Shown: positions 11,201-24,980, counted from the stretch's first letter. The stretch: 64,000 nt of DNA from Rostratula benghalensis (GCA_013399305.1 VXAI01000138.1:1936480-2000479); one strand, 5' to 3'. Program-made: numbers and translations. Notes: generated by a model from the sequence alone, not told the origin.

Positions 11201-13407
11201 CCCAGAGCTAGAAAGATGAGTCACTGCCGAGTGCAAATGAGCTCTGTAGCTTCTCATGGAAATAAAGCTTTCTTAAAAATCATATGATGTGCCCCTATAT
11301 ATACTTTTTTCTCTATTTTGACATAGACATGAGAGCAAATACGTGCATGTCAACACACGAAGATTCAATCACCCATGCACTCAGCAGTGTACAGCTATAG
11401 GTAGGTCACACCAAATTCCGAGTGCAGGTGAGTGCACATGCCCAGGACAGGAACCCTAAAACTCTGAAGGGATTGTACAGCCTAACACCACGTGCCTCTT
11501 TTGTGCCTACCTTGCACAAACATTAATGCTTTAGGAAAATGAATGATCAGGAAGAAATGATCCTCTGTGTTAGCACTGAAGGACAGCAGATCCAGATTTT
11601 AAAGGTATTTCAATGCCCAGCTCTTGATGAAATCACAAACCAGATGTTCTGCTCATCTTCTCTCACGTGCCCAGGCTGATGCAGAAACTCTGAGACATTT
11701 CGGAAGTGGGAGCTTCTGACTTCAAAACGATGTGTCTTCTTTTCATGGCTTTACTTTGCATTTCCCCTTTCCAGGCAGTCAGGTTATTGCAGAATTATTA
11801 CATTATTACAGGAGGGGAAAAAAGGAAGTGTCATAGGGATGAAATACATGATTTGAAGATTTTGATTAGTAGGAGCATTTCTTCATTCTGCAAAATGGCA
11901 TTGTATGAACTCCTACCAGCTGAGAAGGCTGCATTTCCACAGTCATTAGTTTCGGGACTATTGAGATTACCTATAGATAAGGTTGGAGGGAGCATTAATG
12001 ACAAAAGTAAAGTCATTTGTCTTGTTTCACCTTCCCAATACCTGATTCATCATCTCACAATTTCTGTGGCATATCCACCAAGGAAACTGAGATTTTTCAG
12101 CTAATTTTCCACGTGTTCACAGAAGCCAAATAATTCTAAGACAGTATCTCACCTCTCCAGGTACTCTTTGAATTGTTTTTCCTGTACCAGGCACTTGTGG
12201 CAGGTACTGGGCACACAGGAGAGCAGTGGCTGCTAAAAAGCTTCTCTTTATTCCCAGGCTGTCTTAGGTACTGCCATGTCTGCCTCTGGGCATCCCACCT
12301 GGAAAATATCCTGCATCCACACTGCATAAGGAACCAGCACAGCCACTGAGCAAGGCACCTAAAGAACATTGATCCTGGAATTAATTGCCATCTGTGGGTT
12401 GCACCTATGACAGGAAGAAAACATCGATGTACTTTTTTCCCAACAGAATCTGCTCTACAATTAATTCCAACCAAAGAGGTTGGCTGTTATTTATTTCTCC
12501 TGGTTGCTCCCATTACGGCTGGTTTTGCCTCCGATGGCAGGAACAGGGCATCGTACCTCCTGCCTGATTCCATTCCTCCTGCTTTGCTATGTCTAATTAA
12601 GGTTTTACAAGATGCTGCGAGCCCCGGTCTCTCTCCACCCCCTGAGGACCCCCTCCTGCATGGCCACCACATGACAAAGAGACACCCCCATATAAAGCAC
12701 AGCTGCAAGCGATACAGACAATTTACAGGTCTCAGAGATCATATTTACGCAGAGGTCCTGCAGCAGGGAGATTCTGAATGTCGGACCCTGTTGGTGGAAT
12801 GTCATTAATCAGAGGATAATGGACAGGAAGGTGGGTGGCTGCTGATAGTTTTGGCTCATTTAAGACGGTTTTGGAAGGCCGCCAGATTGTGTGGAGAATT
12901 TTTGAAATGTTTTAAACAATACCGTCTTTACAATGTTATAAAATACTAGGGTGGCTCGAGTGGGTTTCAAACTGGCTCCCGGCCAGTAAAACCTCAGAAT
13001 TCCAGTCAGCTGTAACCTGGACTCGAATGTGTCTCTGGGGTGGCCAGGGTCACCAGCCCCTCCTCGCACCCTCCCTCCTGCTGGTGCACCACCGTAGAGC
13101 AGAGGATGTCCACGGGGCTTCCAGCTTCTGGGAAACCTTAGAGAAGTCCCCAGCTCCTCGCTCCCTGCCGTTGCGACTGCAACTCTTTCCCCTTTACAAT
13201 CCATGGAGTTCCCCTTCCCTCCAAGCAAAGATGGCAAGTTGTGGAGTTCTGGAATCAAATAGTGCATTGATGATCAGGTAGGGCGGAAATTCTCGTATTT
13301 CATCGTATTTCAGGTCGGAGTCCAAAATCTGTCTTGCCACAAAGGGAAACAATGTGTCATGAAGAAAAAAAAAGCTAGATGCCCGAAGGTACATCAAGAG
13401 TATAATT
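8226..13407. other. Unique noncoding sequence
   Basis: No recognisable gene or interspersed repeat. Simple features only: AT-rich stretches around 10360-10400 and 10740-10790, and an A-rich tract at 11173-11200. Open frames here (for example about 130 codons at 11706 and 12407 on the plus strand) have no coding-like composition and no convincing splice context. Confidence 0.45.
11173..11200. repeat. A-rich tract (17 A, CAG, 8 A)
   Basis: Two A runs separated by CAG. Simple repeat; no retrocopy recognised upstream. Confidence 0.85.
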
Positions 13408-13474
13408 GTGGAATCATTGAATGGTTTGGGGTAGAAGGGACTTTTAAAGGTCATCTAGTCCAATGTCCTGCAGG
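13408..13474 (-). mobile_element. CR1 LINE 3' tail fragment, inverted, about 67 bp
   Basis: The segment begins TGGAATCATTGAATGGTTTG and continues with AAGGGAC and AAAGGTCATCTAGTCCAA, the reverse complement of the CR1 3' terminus. Similarity fades after about 67 bp, so only the extreme 3' end inserted or survives. This is the typical 5'-truncated product of target-primed reverse transcription. Confidence 0.8.
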
Positions 13475-16400
13475 AAACTCCAGTAATGTGCAAAAAGGAG
13501 CCTTAAGCTGGAGGAGAATCAGGTCCTCAGTCATCCTACGTTCATGCTGGCTTTGCTTCTTATTTGCTTTCCAGTGCTTCACACCCATCAGCTGCTTAGA
13601 CAGCTGCTTAGGGAAAAAGGGCACAGAGCTCGACAGGCCCTTCCTCCGGTCCCCTCGGCTCCCAGGCAGGTCCCACCACAACCCCACGGGCTCCCAGCTT
13701 ACACAGCTCTCGATTTCAGCTCCTCCTGAACCCACGGGCACAGTTCAGATGCTCTGGTGTAAACAACCGCGCCGAGGAGCACGGCCACAACCCCAATCGT
13801 ACGGTTTGTAAATAATTGTTGGGCTTCTTTCTCCTGGGTCCCACCTGACCATACAGAAGTGAACTAATTGTGCTCCTACGAAGACATGCGGGGAGCTGCA
13901 GAGCAGGCTCTTTATTCTCATCCACAGGAGGTAGTCACACTTCCATTAAAATTAGGGAAACTTTTCTGTGCTCTCTTGAGAGCTGTAACACTGAGTTCTT
14001 TCAGCTTTTTAAGAGTAAAAGTTTCCCATGCCGGTAAAAGTTATATTATTTCATTTTATTAATTTAATATTTTTTGTTTTAACCTTATTTTAGTAAAATA
14101 TCACCCTGATATTTTTTTTTTCAGTATTTTTGTTAAGAGAAAATGACTCCATTTCCAAATGAGACACAGTTCAGAAGGCTTTATTTATAGGAAAGTAAAA
14201 CCTAAACCTGGAGCTATCTTTTCCTCCCTTCTGTGTTTCCATAAACATGATTTCTCCCAATAGAAAAAACAGTAGAAATAACTTGTCATAATATCATTCA
14301 TCAAAAGGAGTCTGATAATCCCAGACATTTGAAGCCACGCTTGCAAGCAAAACACTAAATGGAAACAGAACGCTCTAAGAATTGACCAGTTTGCATTTCT
14401 TATCCTGCTTACTTATTGGGTGTTTTTAAAGAAAAAAGGCTGCCGTGGTGTGAGGCTCTTGGTATGTAATGATGCCCTGTTTGTACTGTAAATCTAGAGG
14501 AAAATAATTAATTAGGGAAGCTCAGCGCTGTCACTCCAGCCTCACCTATGTGACACTATGTACGGGAAATTCCACATCTGGAGAAGGAGTTTTGCTTTAT
14601 TTCCAAGACAAGGGGGCTCCTGAACAAGCCCATCTTCCTGCCAAGGCCCTCGCTCCTTCTTCATGGGGCCATGCCGTGGATTATTTATGGCTTGAGCACA
14701 AGGCGTACGTCAGGGACACGCTTTCCCTTTTCAGCAGATTTTGATTGATCCGTGAAATAAACCCCCTGTAACCAAAGAAACTGAAAAGCCTTGGGGAGTC
14801 ACAACGGCGAGGACTAACAAGCAGACACTAGTCTCCTAACAAAATGAACAGATAGAAAAGCAAATTAAGCAAGATGGTGTCCAAAATGCTACTATGCTAC
14901 TGTCTGATTCCTTGCTTCGAGTCAGATGAACGTAAATTAAAGGTTGGGTCTTCTTAGATGGCTTTCCATGCTGTTGGCACTGCTTTGTGTGGTGTGTGGG
15001 CTCCTTACACACACACGCTGATGCCAAAATGGTATTCATCCTACTCTGAGAACTACATTTTAGTTTTACTAATTTTTAATAATTTCTAACAAATGAGACC
15101 ATCTCTTCACTAGCCATTTTTAGGGCTCCAGGACTTGGAGCGTTTGCTCTTTCCAACGGCTCATTCTGCCATATCAGGAAGGTCATTTTGCACACTCGCT
15201 GTTATTGCACACATCTCTGGAGCAAAGCCCCCTTCTTTTCTGCCTCTCACAAATGGGGTCACACAAGTTGAGAGCTGAAAACCTCCGGCAGCTCTGAGGG
15301 AACAGGAGGGAGCAGAAGAAAAGGGGCTGACTGGGTGTGCGTCTCTGGAGAACAGCTCAGCCCCGCCGAGCAGCCATTAACCCTAAATCTGCATTTCTAT
15401 TCAGCTTTAAAATTGCCAAGGCAGTTTCCCTGCTGTACCTGCAGCTATCTCAGCCCTCAGAGCCTCATGCTCACTTCATGAGCTTCGCAATCACTGCCGC
15501 TCCTCTCTCAAGTTGTGAAGTCTTTCTGCTAATAAAAATTATACTGTGATTACATAGTAGCTTAAAAAGCAGTAACGTTAGAAGTCTTTTCAATATTCCC
15601 ATAATACTAAAATAAAATATATGTTATTTTGAATTCCCAGAAATATAATCTTTTCTTGGAAGTAAACTCATGGTACATAATCGCATGCTCCTCCCTCCCT
15701 GCCGGTGAATGCGCTCCCACCTCTGATTCACATTTACGTTATGAGTGGCTTTTAATGACAGAACAGGGGAATATATTGTGGTTTCACACATACACAGATT
15801 TTACGGTCACTTATTCCTAAGTAGGAGATAGAGAGACATAGCAGAGAAGTATTCTTTCTTTCTTCCAAAGGACTTCACCTCTCGGTACAGTAGGTGTTTC
15901 CCTGTATTGTAATGTAATACCTTGGAACCAACCTTGTATCACAAAGGAGAAAGATAAAACAAATAATCCCAGGGGCTAGATGATGGGAAATTGTTTTAGG
16001 AGAATTCATTTCAGCCCTAATACCTGTGATTTGGGGTAACTAAACACTGCCGTTATTGCCTCACCACAATAATTCATCTAATTACCTCTCTTTCACGTCG
16101 CAGAGGGACAGAATGCTGGGCTGTTGCCTCATTTTTGCCCCTGTGTGAGTGTAAAACCATCAAACTGGTTAATTGGAGCAGGGAAGAGGGGCTCGGTCCT
16201 TCCCACCCAAGAGACAGCACCAGGCACAGCTGCCTGTCCCAGGACGGACCCCTCCGGAGCTGAAGGCAGCTCAACAGTGGTGTCCGGGGTGCAGGAGGTG
16301 GAAATAGGTGTCTGCTGGTCTAGCTTAACTGGTCATACTGTGGAGAGCTTAAATCTGAGGAAGTGAATATTATCTTAGTTCACCTTCACTTTTTAGCTCT

Positions 16401-18326
16401 TGGTGGTAGTTGGAAACCTGCTTCAGACTGGGAATATATATGTTTTCTGCCTGTTTCTATGTATGTATGAGAGCTGGCAACTTCAATGGGTAACCAACTT
16501 CCTACCAGGCTGTAGGAGCTGGGGTTTTTTGCACACAGGTTTTGCACATGTAATTCCTTTTTCTGGCAAGTCCCACTTTCTTTAGTAGCATCAGCTCGTT
16601 TCATCGAGGAGTGTCGATGACAAGGTAGAAGTACAGAGCACATCACCAATGCATGGACAAGAAACCTGGACTTTCAAATACTAAGCCCAGTTGACTAAGC
16701 TCAGACCTAGCAAGTCTTCTCACTGGTTCTAAATAATTTGGGAAGTGATGCTTTCACCCAGTTTGTAAAGGCGCTGCAGTAAACTCCAGACCATGCAGAG
16801 GTGGCTGGGACCTGTGGACACCACACGGAGACAATGCCCACGCTGGGCACATCATCCGGATTTGGACATTCCTTCCTGCGTATTTTCATTTTCCAGCTTG
16901 GCACTTGACCTTTCTGCAGCTCCTTAGAAGCAATAAAGCATTCAAACTTACAGTTCTGCATGGACTTAAAGAGTAAGTGACTGGCGTTGGGTGCGTATTT
17001 AAGCGCTCTGTGTGTGAAAGCTCAACAACTGAACTTTAGCCTTATTACGTGCCTCACTTTACACAGCCAAATTTGAAAAGATTGATCTAAATATATTTTT
17101 GAGTCACTGAAGTCTCTTCATTCCATGCCCTCCTCGACATTACTATTTTCCAGTAATTTGCCTTAAAAAAGGCAACGAAACAAGTATTTTTGAAGTAAGT
17201 GCTACCTAATTTGACGCTGCTTTTGATTGGCATTTCAGATTTTCTTCTTTTTTTTATTTTTTTCTTCTTCTTTCTATTTTTTTTTTTTCTCACCAGGATA
17301 TTAGTAGCTCCTTTACAAGCTACAAAAATAAACAAGAAAAAGTAAATGCAAGCCTTTGTTTGGGAATTTTTTCCCTCTTTTTTTTTTTTTTTCCTTTGGG
17401 TTTCCATTTGAATGTGCTTGGCTGTCTGGGGTGAATCAAGGCTGATCCTGGTGCAAAACTATTCTCCACCAGATAGCCAAGCTGCCCCAACGAATGGTTC
17501 GTGTTAGCGAGAGAAAGACACTGAATCTAAACCATGTGCTTCTTAGGTCTTGTGGTTTCAAATTGAACCACAAACACTCAGGCAAGCTGTCAGTCTCTAT
17601 TCACAATTTCAACCAACCTTGCAGAGAAAAAAGGGGGGGGTGTCTTCGCCCACCAATCATGTTTTTAACCCTTATGTGATGAGTGGGGTGGCTTTAATGC
17701 TCTGCATTAGAAAGGCATGCTGCTTTTTAGAAGAAGAATTAAGTAGACTGATGACCTGGGAATGAAATAAGGACAAACACTTGATGCGACAGGGGTGTAA
17801 ATAAAGATGTTCAGAGTCCTACAAGATAGGGCTCAAAGAAATCACCCACTCCAGGACCCTTCCAAGCAGTAAGACTATATAAAGCTAAGCCATCTTTGGC
17901 AGGTGTCTAACTCCTTCTGTGGGAGCCTGACCACAGAAGCTTTGAAAAGCTTTTTTTACAGAGGAGCTAATTTATAAAATGCTAGATTTTGCCACTTTCC
18001 CAGTAAGCAGCTGGGAAAGTGCTGTTGTAGCAGAAAGTCACCTGTGAGAGCAACCACGGGACACCCCACATCGGAGGAATGTGCTGCTCCCACCCGAGAG
18101 AAAGAAATAACCATTGTGGACCTGGGCTGCATTCACTGCTCTAGACCAGAATATTAATGTGTGGGGTTTTGAAGCAAATGTCCTGTTTGCTCCCACTTAC
18201 TCTTTATTGATTTAAATCACACAACAGTGAGCGTAGAGGGGGCCACAGCCTTTATCCCTTCATTGTCAAAAAAATATCCCCATTTTGTCAAAGAAAATTC
18301 AGGTTGCCATGTACCATGGCATGCAC
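13475..18326. other. Unique noncoding sequence with T-rich tracts
   Basis: No recognised gene. AT-rich around 14040-14120. A short patch at about 14500-14520 carries AATAATTAATTAGGG, a paired homeodomain-type site, next to CAGCGCTGTCAC. T-rich tracts lie at 17241-17292 and 17378-17392. Minus-strand reading frames across these tracts are lysine-rich artefacts. Confidence 0.45.
17241..17292. repeat. T-rich polypyrimidine tract
   Basis: About 50 bp of T with scattered C and two A, containing TTCTTC and long T runs. A second T15 run follows at 17378-17392. Low-complexity sequence with no element attached. Confidence 0.85.
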
Positions 18327-18793
18327 AATCATAAAATCATAGAATTGCCCAGGTTGGAAGGGACCTTTCAGATCATCCATTCCAACCATCACCCTCACTA
18401 TGACAAAACCCATCACTAACCCCTGTCTCCAAACTCTGTGTCAGCCCAGCTTTTCAATCCCTCCAGGGATGGGGCCTCAACCCCTACCCCGGGCAGCCCA
18501 GTCCAAGGCTTCAGTACCCTCTCAGGGTAAAAATTGTTCCTGATCTCCAACCTGAACCTCCCCTGGTGCAACTTGGGGCCATTTCCTCTTGTCCCATTGC
18601 CTGTGTCTTGGAAGAAAAGACCAACCCCCCCTGGTTACCTCCTCCTTTCAGGGAGTTGTGGAAAGCAAGGTCTCCCCTCAGCCTCCTCCAGGATGAACAC
18701 CCCCAGCTCCCTCAGCTGCTCCTCACAAGACTTGTTCTCCAGACCCCTCACCAGCTCCGTTGCCCTTCTCTGGACCTGCTCCAGCCCCTCAGT
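18327..18793 (-). mobile_element. CR1 LINE fragment, inverted, about 470 bp, with intact 3' terminus
   Basis: Begins AATCATAAAATCATAGAATT and GGTTGGAAGGGACC, the reverse complement of the CR1 3' end with its octamer repeats. It continues through CCTCCAGGGATGGGGCCTC and CTCAGCTGCTCCTCACAAG to TTGCCCTTCTCTGGACCTG, all in the expected inverted order of the CR1 3' UTR and the end of ORF2. It is the longest and most complete CR1 copy in the window and is 5'-truncated at about 18793. It differs from the copies at 7908, 27383 and 28506 across the middle, so it probably belongs to another CR1 subfamily. Confidence 0.93.
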
Positions 18794-20875
18794 CCCAGCC
18801 TTTGAGACAGCTGAGCCAAGAGAGACATCCCAGAGAAGATGCCTGTGTATGTTGGAGGACGTTATGCCAGGCAGCTATTTGCAGGTTCCTCCTGTTTTTT
18901 TTCCAGCATTTAGGTGACTTACGTGCAAGGAAAGAACTGCTTGTTCAGGAACTGAAGCTGCTGGGGAAAACACGTGGGGACAAGCTGCATTTATGTTCCA
19001 GGAACCACGCTGGGTACAACCCTGCTGCAGAGAGTTCAGGCACACCTGGTTGCAAGCCCAAAATGGAAATGTGCAAGGGTTGAATATTTTGTGAGGACAC
19101 GTTCTATAACAGCATTGTTTGGGGGCCTAAAAAAAAAAATTCCCACTGTAAGGCCTTCGTAAATCTATATCTCCCACCTCAGCACTCCTGAAATACCAGA
19201 GGAATGTTTGTCTCCTAAGTGCTGTATCTTATTTGGGACTGCTTAGGACTGAGGGCTAACGAGGGGAAGAAGAGGTAAGGGTTAGAATTTGTAACTTTGA
19301 ATCTCGTTAGCAGTTTACATGTTAGAACGAGCTGCAGTCTCCTTCCTCCTTGCTCTGCATTTCCCTACCTACACAGTGAGATAATATGATTGAGACCTTC
19401 TCAGAAAGCCTACTAAACTTGTAATGAATCGGTTTGTGCAGAAAATCTTCTCCTGCTTTCCCCTTCATTTAGAATTTAAAGAAAAAAAAGTAAGTTATTT
19501 TTTATGTGGGAAGAAGTTCCAATGCAGATTTTATCCAATGTCACTGCAGTGGAACAGGACTGAGTTCAGCAGCCAAGGATTTACTCTGGTAGTGAATGGA
19601 AGAAGTAATGGGAGTGTAAACTGATAGTTTTAAGTACTAAAGAAGGATTGGGGGAAGATATGAAACCAGCTCCTACGGTGTAAGAAACTTAAGCAGTTGA
19701 GCCTATTGAGGGTGAGCAGAATTGGGTATATAGGGCAGATAAGTGTGTTTGGAAGAAACTAAGATTGCTGGTTTGCCAACTGGGCAATGTTGCCTCATGG
19801 AAGAGATTATTCCCATTACTACTTTTTCAGCAGAAGATGCCATTAATGACAGTCTTAAGGAATCACTCTTTATTACATTGAATTCTTACAGCAGTGTCTG
19901 GCAGACCCCACTCAGCAGCCTCCGAAATGCTCCTGCAGCTCCTGTGCCCTCCTTATGCCTCCACCTCCTTTCAGGGGTGTAAATGGGAAGAGTGGCTCAG
20001 GGGGATAAAGCAGGACCAAATTCCACCATTTCTGATACCAGCTCAAAGTTTTTCACCAGCAGTGCTGAAGGATCCTCAACAGCTTAATACCAGTCGAAGG
20101 GAGGAGAATGGGAACTGCTTTTGTGGGGGACAACAGAAGAACATTGTTCCCCTTCATACACCTCCCTTGTGGCTATTCAGTGATGTCCCACTGTTAACTG
20201 GTTCTGAGGGGTCAGAGCTTCAGCCTGTTCAGTTTAGCTCATGCTCCTTCCTTTCATTTCCATTGCCTCCACTTCTAAACTGGAGAACGTTGGTGAATGC
20301 CAACTCAACTTGGTGCAACCAAATATAGTTCTGGATTAACCCTGCTGCAGTCCAGAGCTACCTCACACTGACACTGCTATAAATGAGTGCTATAACTCTT
20401 TAAAAAACAGCCTTTTCCATCTTTGCATGAAGGTTACATGATCCCCTACTTAATATGCACATGAACTGGGATGCCACAAACTTCCCTGGGGTTTCCTGAG
20501 GGCTGAAGTAAAACTTAATTATACCAATTGGTTAGACAGACTGTTAAAACTTTTGTTTCACATACACTTTTTATTCCCCTTTCTCCATCTTTTCCCATTT
20601 GCCAAAACCTCCTGAAGAGAAAATAGAGATTATTTTACTTTTTACCTTAAAGGGCTCCTTGTGTGCATTTGCCTTATTAAATAACTGCCAGAATATCTAA
20701 TATTCCATGGACAGCACTGATGAAAATGAAGCATAACATTGGTCAAATGAGCAAGTTTCATGTATAGCATTGTCCCTAATTTGGTCTCCAGCCAATGAAA
20801 ATTCTGTACCATGCATCTGTTGGCTACAGATGAGTCTTTGCATTTAAAAGGGTCTTAGAAAAGAGAGGGTTTCTC

Positions 20876-20899
20876 TTTTTTTTTTTTTTTTTTTTTTTT
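20876..20899. repeat. Poly(T) run, 24 bp
   Basis: Twenty-four uninterrupted T, the longest homopolymer in the window. It would be a poly(A) tail on the minus strand, but no retrocopy or LINE end is recognisable at higher coordinates. Confidence 0.9.
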
Positions 20900-23800
20900 A
20901 CTATCATAATCACAACCCATTCATTTATGCCTCACCAAGCTTTTGTCACCCAAACTTCAGTCATCTTTCATCTGTCCCTGCACAGGGCTGTCTTCTTTCT
21001 CTCCTCCATGATGTTGTTTTTGCCAGTCATGCACAGAGAAATGAGGACATGGTGGGTGCAGGAGTTAAGGTCAGCAACAGATATTATTACTGGTCACAAC
21101 AGCCTCTAATCTTTAGCAGTTCAGGAACAGTAGAGGGAAATGTAGTTATTGCTATCTACAGTGAGTCTGCTAAGTGCAAGGAGGAAATATGGAGCTTTGG
21201 TGTCTCCAAAGCAGCCAGTCAAACACCCATATGCCTGTGAGCATCTGGCTGAAACGCACTCTGCAGACTGATGCATCATTAAGTTCCCCTTTAATGATTT
21301 AAAGGGGAAAAGGCCTTTTGCTGGATTTCCACAGAAGGTTAATTTTCCCTTTTCTGGCAGATCTGCAAGGCCCTTAATGGCAGATGGAAGGAAACGGTGC
21401 TACCTTTCTACACAGACTTTTCTGTAGTTAGACCACTAATGCGAGGACCACCATATTCTTATGTTTTACCTATAAGAAATTAAACACCAGCCATTAATAA
21501 GTTACCTACTGACGGCAGCTCAATTCCTTTCCTGTAGGTTTGCCAGTTGTTAACTAGGAGGTTCCATTGCCTGACTTCAGACAGGGATTTCTTCCTCCAT
21601 GGTAAAACATCGCCTACCTGAGGCACCAGGATCTTGTTCAGCATTTCGGTCCAGAAACAGCAAACACAATCTAGCTGTGGCAAGCAGGGGGAAAACTGGA
21701 ATGCCAAGGGCAGGCTGGGAATCCAAACCACGATCCGCTGGAAACAAGGCCGGTTCCTGGAGAAGCCAAGAATTTCCACCCTGTTTGTTTGAAAAGATTT
21801 CACTTGTCTGCGCATACGGACGGGCTGGAACACAGAGCTCCAGTCCTCCTCGCTGCAAACCCTGCTAAACTTCACACCGCGTACGGATCGGGAGTTTAAA
21901 ATAGTTTTTCGCCGAATCCACCGCTGTTAGTGCGGTGAGCTGGGTCGTTCCAGGCACTAAGGCATCATTTCTGGTAAGGAGGTTTGTAATTCTGCTCAGA
22001 GATGGGGGTACCAAAAAGCTGGGAGAAGCTGGAACAATGGTAATGTTACACTGGATGAGAAGACATCTCCAAACCCTTGCAACAGCCCTCTGACTCTTGA
22101 GGAAAAAATGTTTTAATTTACTATCATTTCTCTCTGCCTCACTCTGCAGTTGCTTTATGTAGCCAGAAACACCATCTCAGACCAGTGAACCACCTCTCCT
22201 CTTTTCCAGTTCTATTCCCCTTCGGTTTCTAAAGGAGCCCCCACCAGTTTGCAGAACTTCTATCACACCTGGAGCCATCCAGCAGACAGGAGATTTAAGC
22301 CAGGTCTCCATTTGTGTGGAGCAGCGGTGGAAGGAAACAGCCATTTGGGAGAAAATGACCCATTAAAAGAAAATTGGACACACAACTGGGAATAACCCAT
22401 CCACAGGCACTGGTCAGCTTTGCGCCCTAATGCTCAGTTATTTTGGGAAAAAAAACAAAAAACAACTTTTTACCAAAGTTTAGGTAGGTAGAGGGAAATG
22501 TTCAGAGCTGAGCATAGAAATGTAGCTTTTTGTTATCAAATAAAAGCCTGCCTCTTCTCTCCCTGTGCTAAAATTGCTCAGCAATCAGAGCTAGTGATGG
22601 GACTTACACAAAATTCAAGGTATCAACTCCTCTGAGCACTGAGAGGGCAAGGAGAAGTTAGAATCCATTCAGTTTTAATCTCACAAATAGCCCCTTTCCA
22701 CCCAACAAGGTAGCACGAGTACAGTGCAAAACTCTATTTCCAGCTCCACTTAGAATGAGTTCTTTCTGTTCTGTTCTGTCTCCTGGCTAAGGGTGTACTT
22801 TGATTATGAATTATTTTGGACTGACATCTTCCCGAGATGTATACATACATATATACAAATCTCTGTCCTTACAATTTTATGTGTGCTGCCAGCTGTCCTT
22901 CACTTTTGATTAAGCTTGTCAAGTCAACCCTATTCTACCAAAAATTAAATCCTGAATGTAAATAATCTCCAAACTGAACCCAGGTCTTCTCCAGATTCAA
23001 CATGGAGATGATGAAAACAGTAAATAAGGGGACATTCACAGCTCTGCAGATCAGCTTCCCAGGAGCTGCACAGGGGATCTCAGCAGTTAAAGCAGCGGTA
23101 ACTCTGGAGTATTATTTCCCCACAGAAAGCAATGGGAGAATTAACCCCTTTAATCTGGGTGAGAAATGGAGATCCAAACCAAGAACGACTCTAGATGGAT
23201 TTTAGAAATCAAAACCGAAAGTGACTGTGCACTGTGAAAAAAAATGACATTTATATACTCTACCTATAGATTTTTATTTTTCCACCATGGAACTGTTTAA
23301 GTTGACTTTTTAAAAAAATTTTTATTTTTTATTTATTTTTAACTGCAGCCATGGGAAGCATTTTAGGCCGTTCTGTACACCTGCTAGCTCCATTTCATTT
23401 GTTTAAACACATTTTATAACTGCAGTTTATGTATTTTTCCAAGAAAATAAAAATGCTAAAAATATAATGTGGTGTTTGGGAGAACGTAGGTGGGGGATTG
23501 GAAGGAACAAGAGGGCCCCTGCTTGGCATCTGTTCCACTTTATGCCAACTGCAGCACATTCATCACCAAGGTACGGGATGGGGATTACCTCTCCACGCTC
23601 ATTCCCGCTCACACACACGTTTCCCCTCTGCGCCAAAGAGCAAAATCGTCTACGGGGCACAAAAGACCCATTGGGCATGGGTGCTGCTTTATTGCTAATT
23701 ACGGTGTTGGCCTCGCCAAGGTGTTACTGCTATTAGCCTTGAAGCAATTTTCTGCTCCATTGGTAGGATACGCCTCAGCCCCTTCGCTGCAGTCATTGCT

Positions 23801-24020
23801 TTGGAGCACGGCCAGCAAGAAAGGATTTCGAGACATCAAATGGTGCAGTATTCACCCCACGGAAAAGCCGTTCTCAGGGAGACCCGACTGGAGCTCAGAG
23901 AAGACCTTGAGATGATTTTTTAACAAAAGGGCTTGTGATGTTCTTCTTTAAATGTTTTCATTTTCACCAGCGTTACTGTGTTTACCAGCTCCTGTGCTGG
24001 AAGCTGTGGAGCTAAAACAC

Positions 24021-24048
24021 AGAATATGTTGTTAAGAATATGTTGTTA
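24021..24048. repeat. Tandem duplication, 14 bp x 2, perfect
   Basis: AGAATATGTTGTTA occurs twice head to tail with no mismatch. An exact two-copy repeat suggests a recent slippage or repair duplication. Confidence 0.9.
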
Positions 24049-24855
24049 CTCATGACAAGCAAACAAGAAAAAAGATGTTTTGGTCCTAGAGGACCTCCTC
24101 TTCTTCAGAAACAAGAGTTTGGGAAGGTATTGTTCAGAATGCTGGCACCTCCCAGCAGCTAATGTCACGTGTTTATCCAAAGCCATTTATCTGATTCTAG
24201 AAATAGGGAAGAGCTAAAAGCCTTTGGATCCTTTATCAAGTCCCCTGTTGTCACAAGGAGCACATTATCTTTCATAAATTTCATTTCAGTAATGCAATGA
24301 TGATGATTTGGTTCCGGACTTATTACCTCCATTTTACAAAAGGGAAGAACACTAAGAATCACCACTGAAGGTGGTCTTGAACTATTATAAGTCTAGGGGC
24401 AGAGAGCCACGTCACCTCCCACCCCGTGTCTGCTGGTCGTGGCAGCACCCACGCCAGAATGGTGATAAATAATGAACTTGTTTCTGTTCTAAGCCCTAGC
24501 AAAGGCAATGGTTGGAGCTACTTGAATTTCCGTGGACCTACCTATCTTTCAATATGAAAAAGCTTCCTGACCACTGCATCTGTGACCTAAACAATTACAT
24601 CATCTCACCACAGAACATGTTCCCTGGCACAAAGAGATCTTTTTCCTTCTGAGGGAGTTGGTGTTCTTCGACTCAAGCTCTTGACTAAACTGGCCAGCAT
24701 GATTCAGACCTGCCAAACGACACATTAGCATAATGCATAAAGAGAGGGAGTCTCCATTCCCAACTAACACTGATTTAGCTTGGCATTAAGTACTCCCTCC
24801 CTTAAGCTCCCTTCCCCCAGTAAAAGAAATTCATGACCTTTGATTTTCTTTTCAG

Positions 24856-24980
24856 TTTTCGCCCTCTGGAATATGCGTGGTCTTCCCACACTGACCCTCC
24901 TCTTTTCCACGAATGATGGGAGAAGTCTCTCACCTCCCAATGAAATCACATCTGAGTCTTCTCCTCCTGATGCCACTAAG
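24856..24980 (+). other. Weak candidate exon (acceptor, open frame, donor)
   Basis: A strong plus-strand acceptor (TTTGATTTTCTTTTCAG) ends at 24855, and a consensus-like donor AAG/GTGAGA begins at 24981. The 125 bp between has one frame open throughout (41 complete codons), giving a Ser/Pro/Thr-rich peptide containing GRSLSPPNEITSESSPPDAT. I recognise no domain. Decoy exons of this size are common in vertebrate DNA and no partner exon is evident, so this is a suggestion only. It might equally be an exon of a noncoding RNA. Confidence 0.2.

Noticed and set aside
13359..13811. 150-codon plus-strand frame
   Set aside because: It runs through the inverted CR1 tail at 13408-13474 and then into sequence without coding character.
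17087..17407. 106-codon lysine-rich minus-strand frame
   Set aside because: Artefact of reading two T-rich tracts in reverse; no protein-like pattern.
18534..18917. 127-codon plus-strand frame
   Set aside because: It is the antisense reading of the inverted CR1 element at 18327-18793, whose C-rich strand happens to lack stops.
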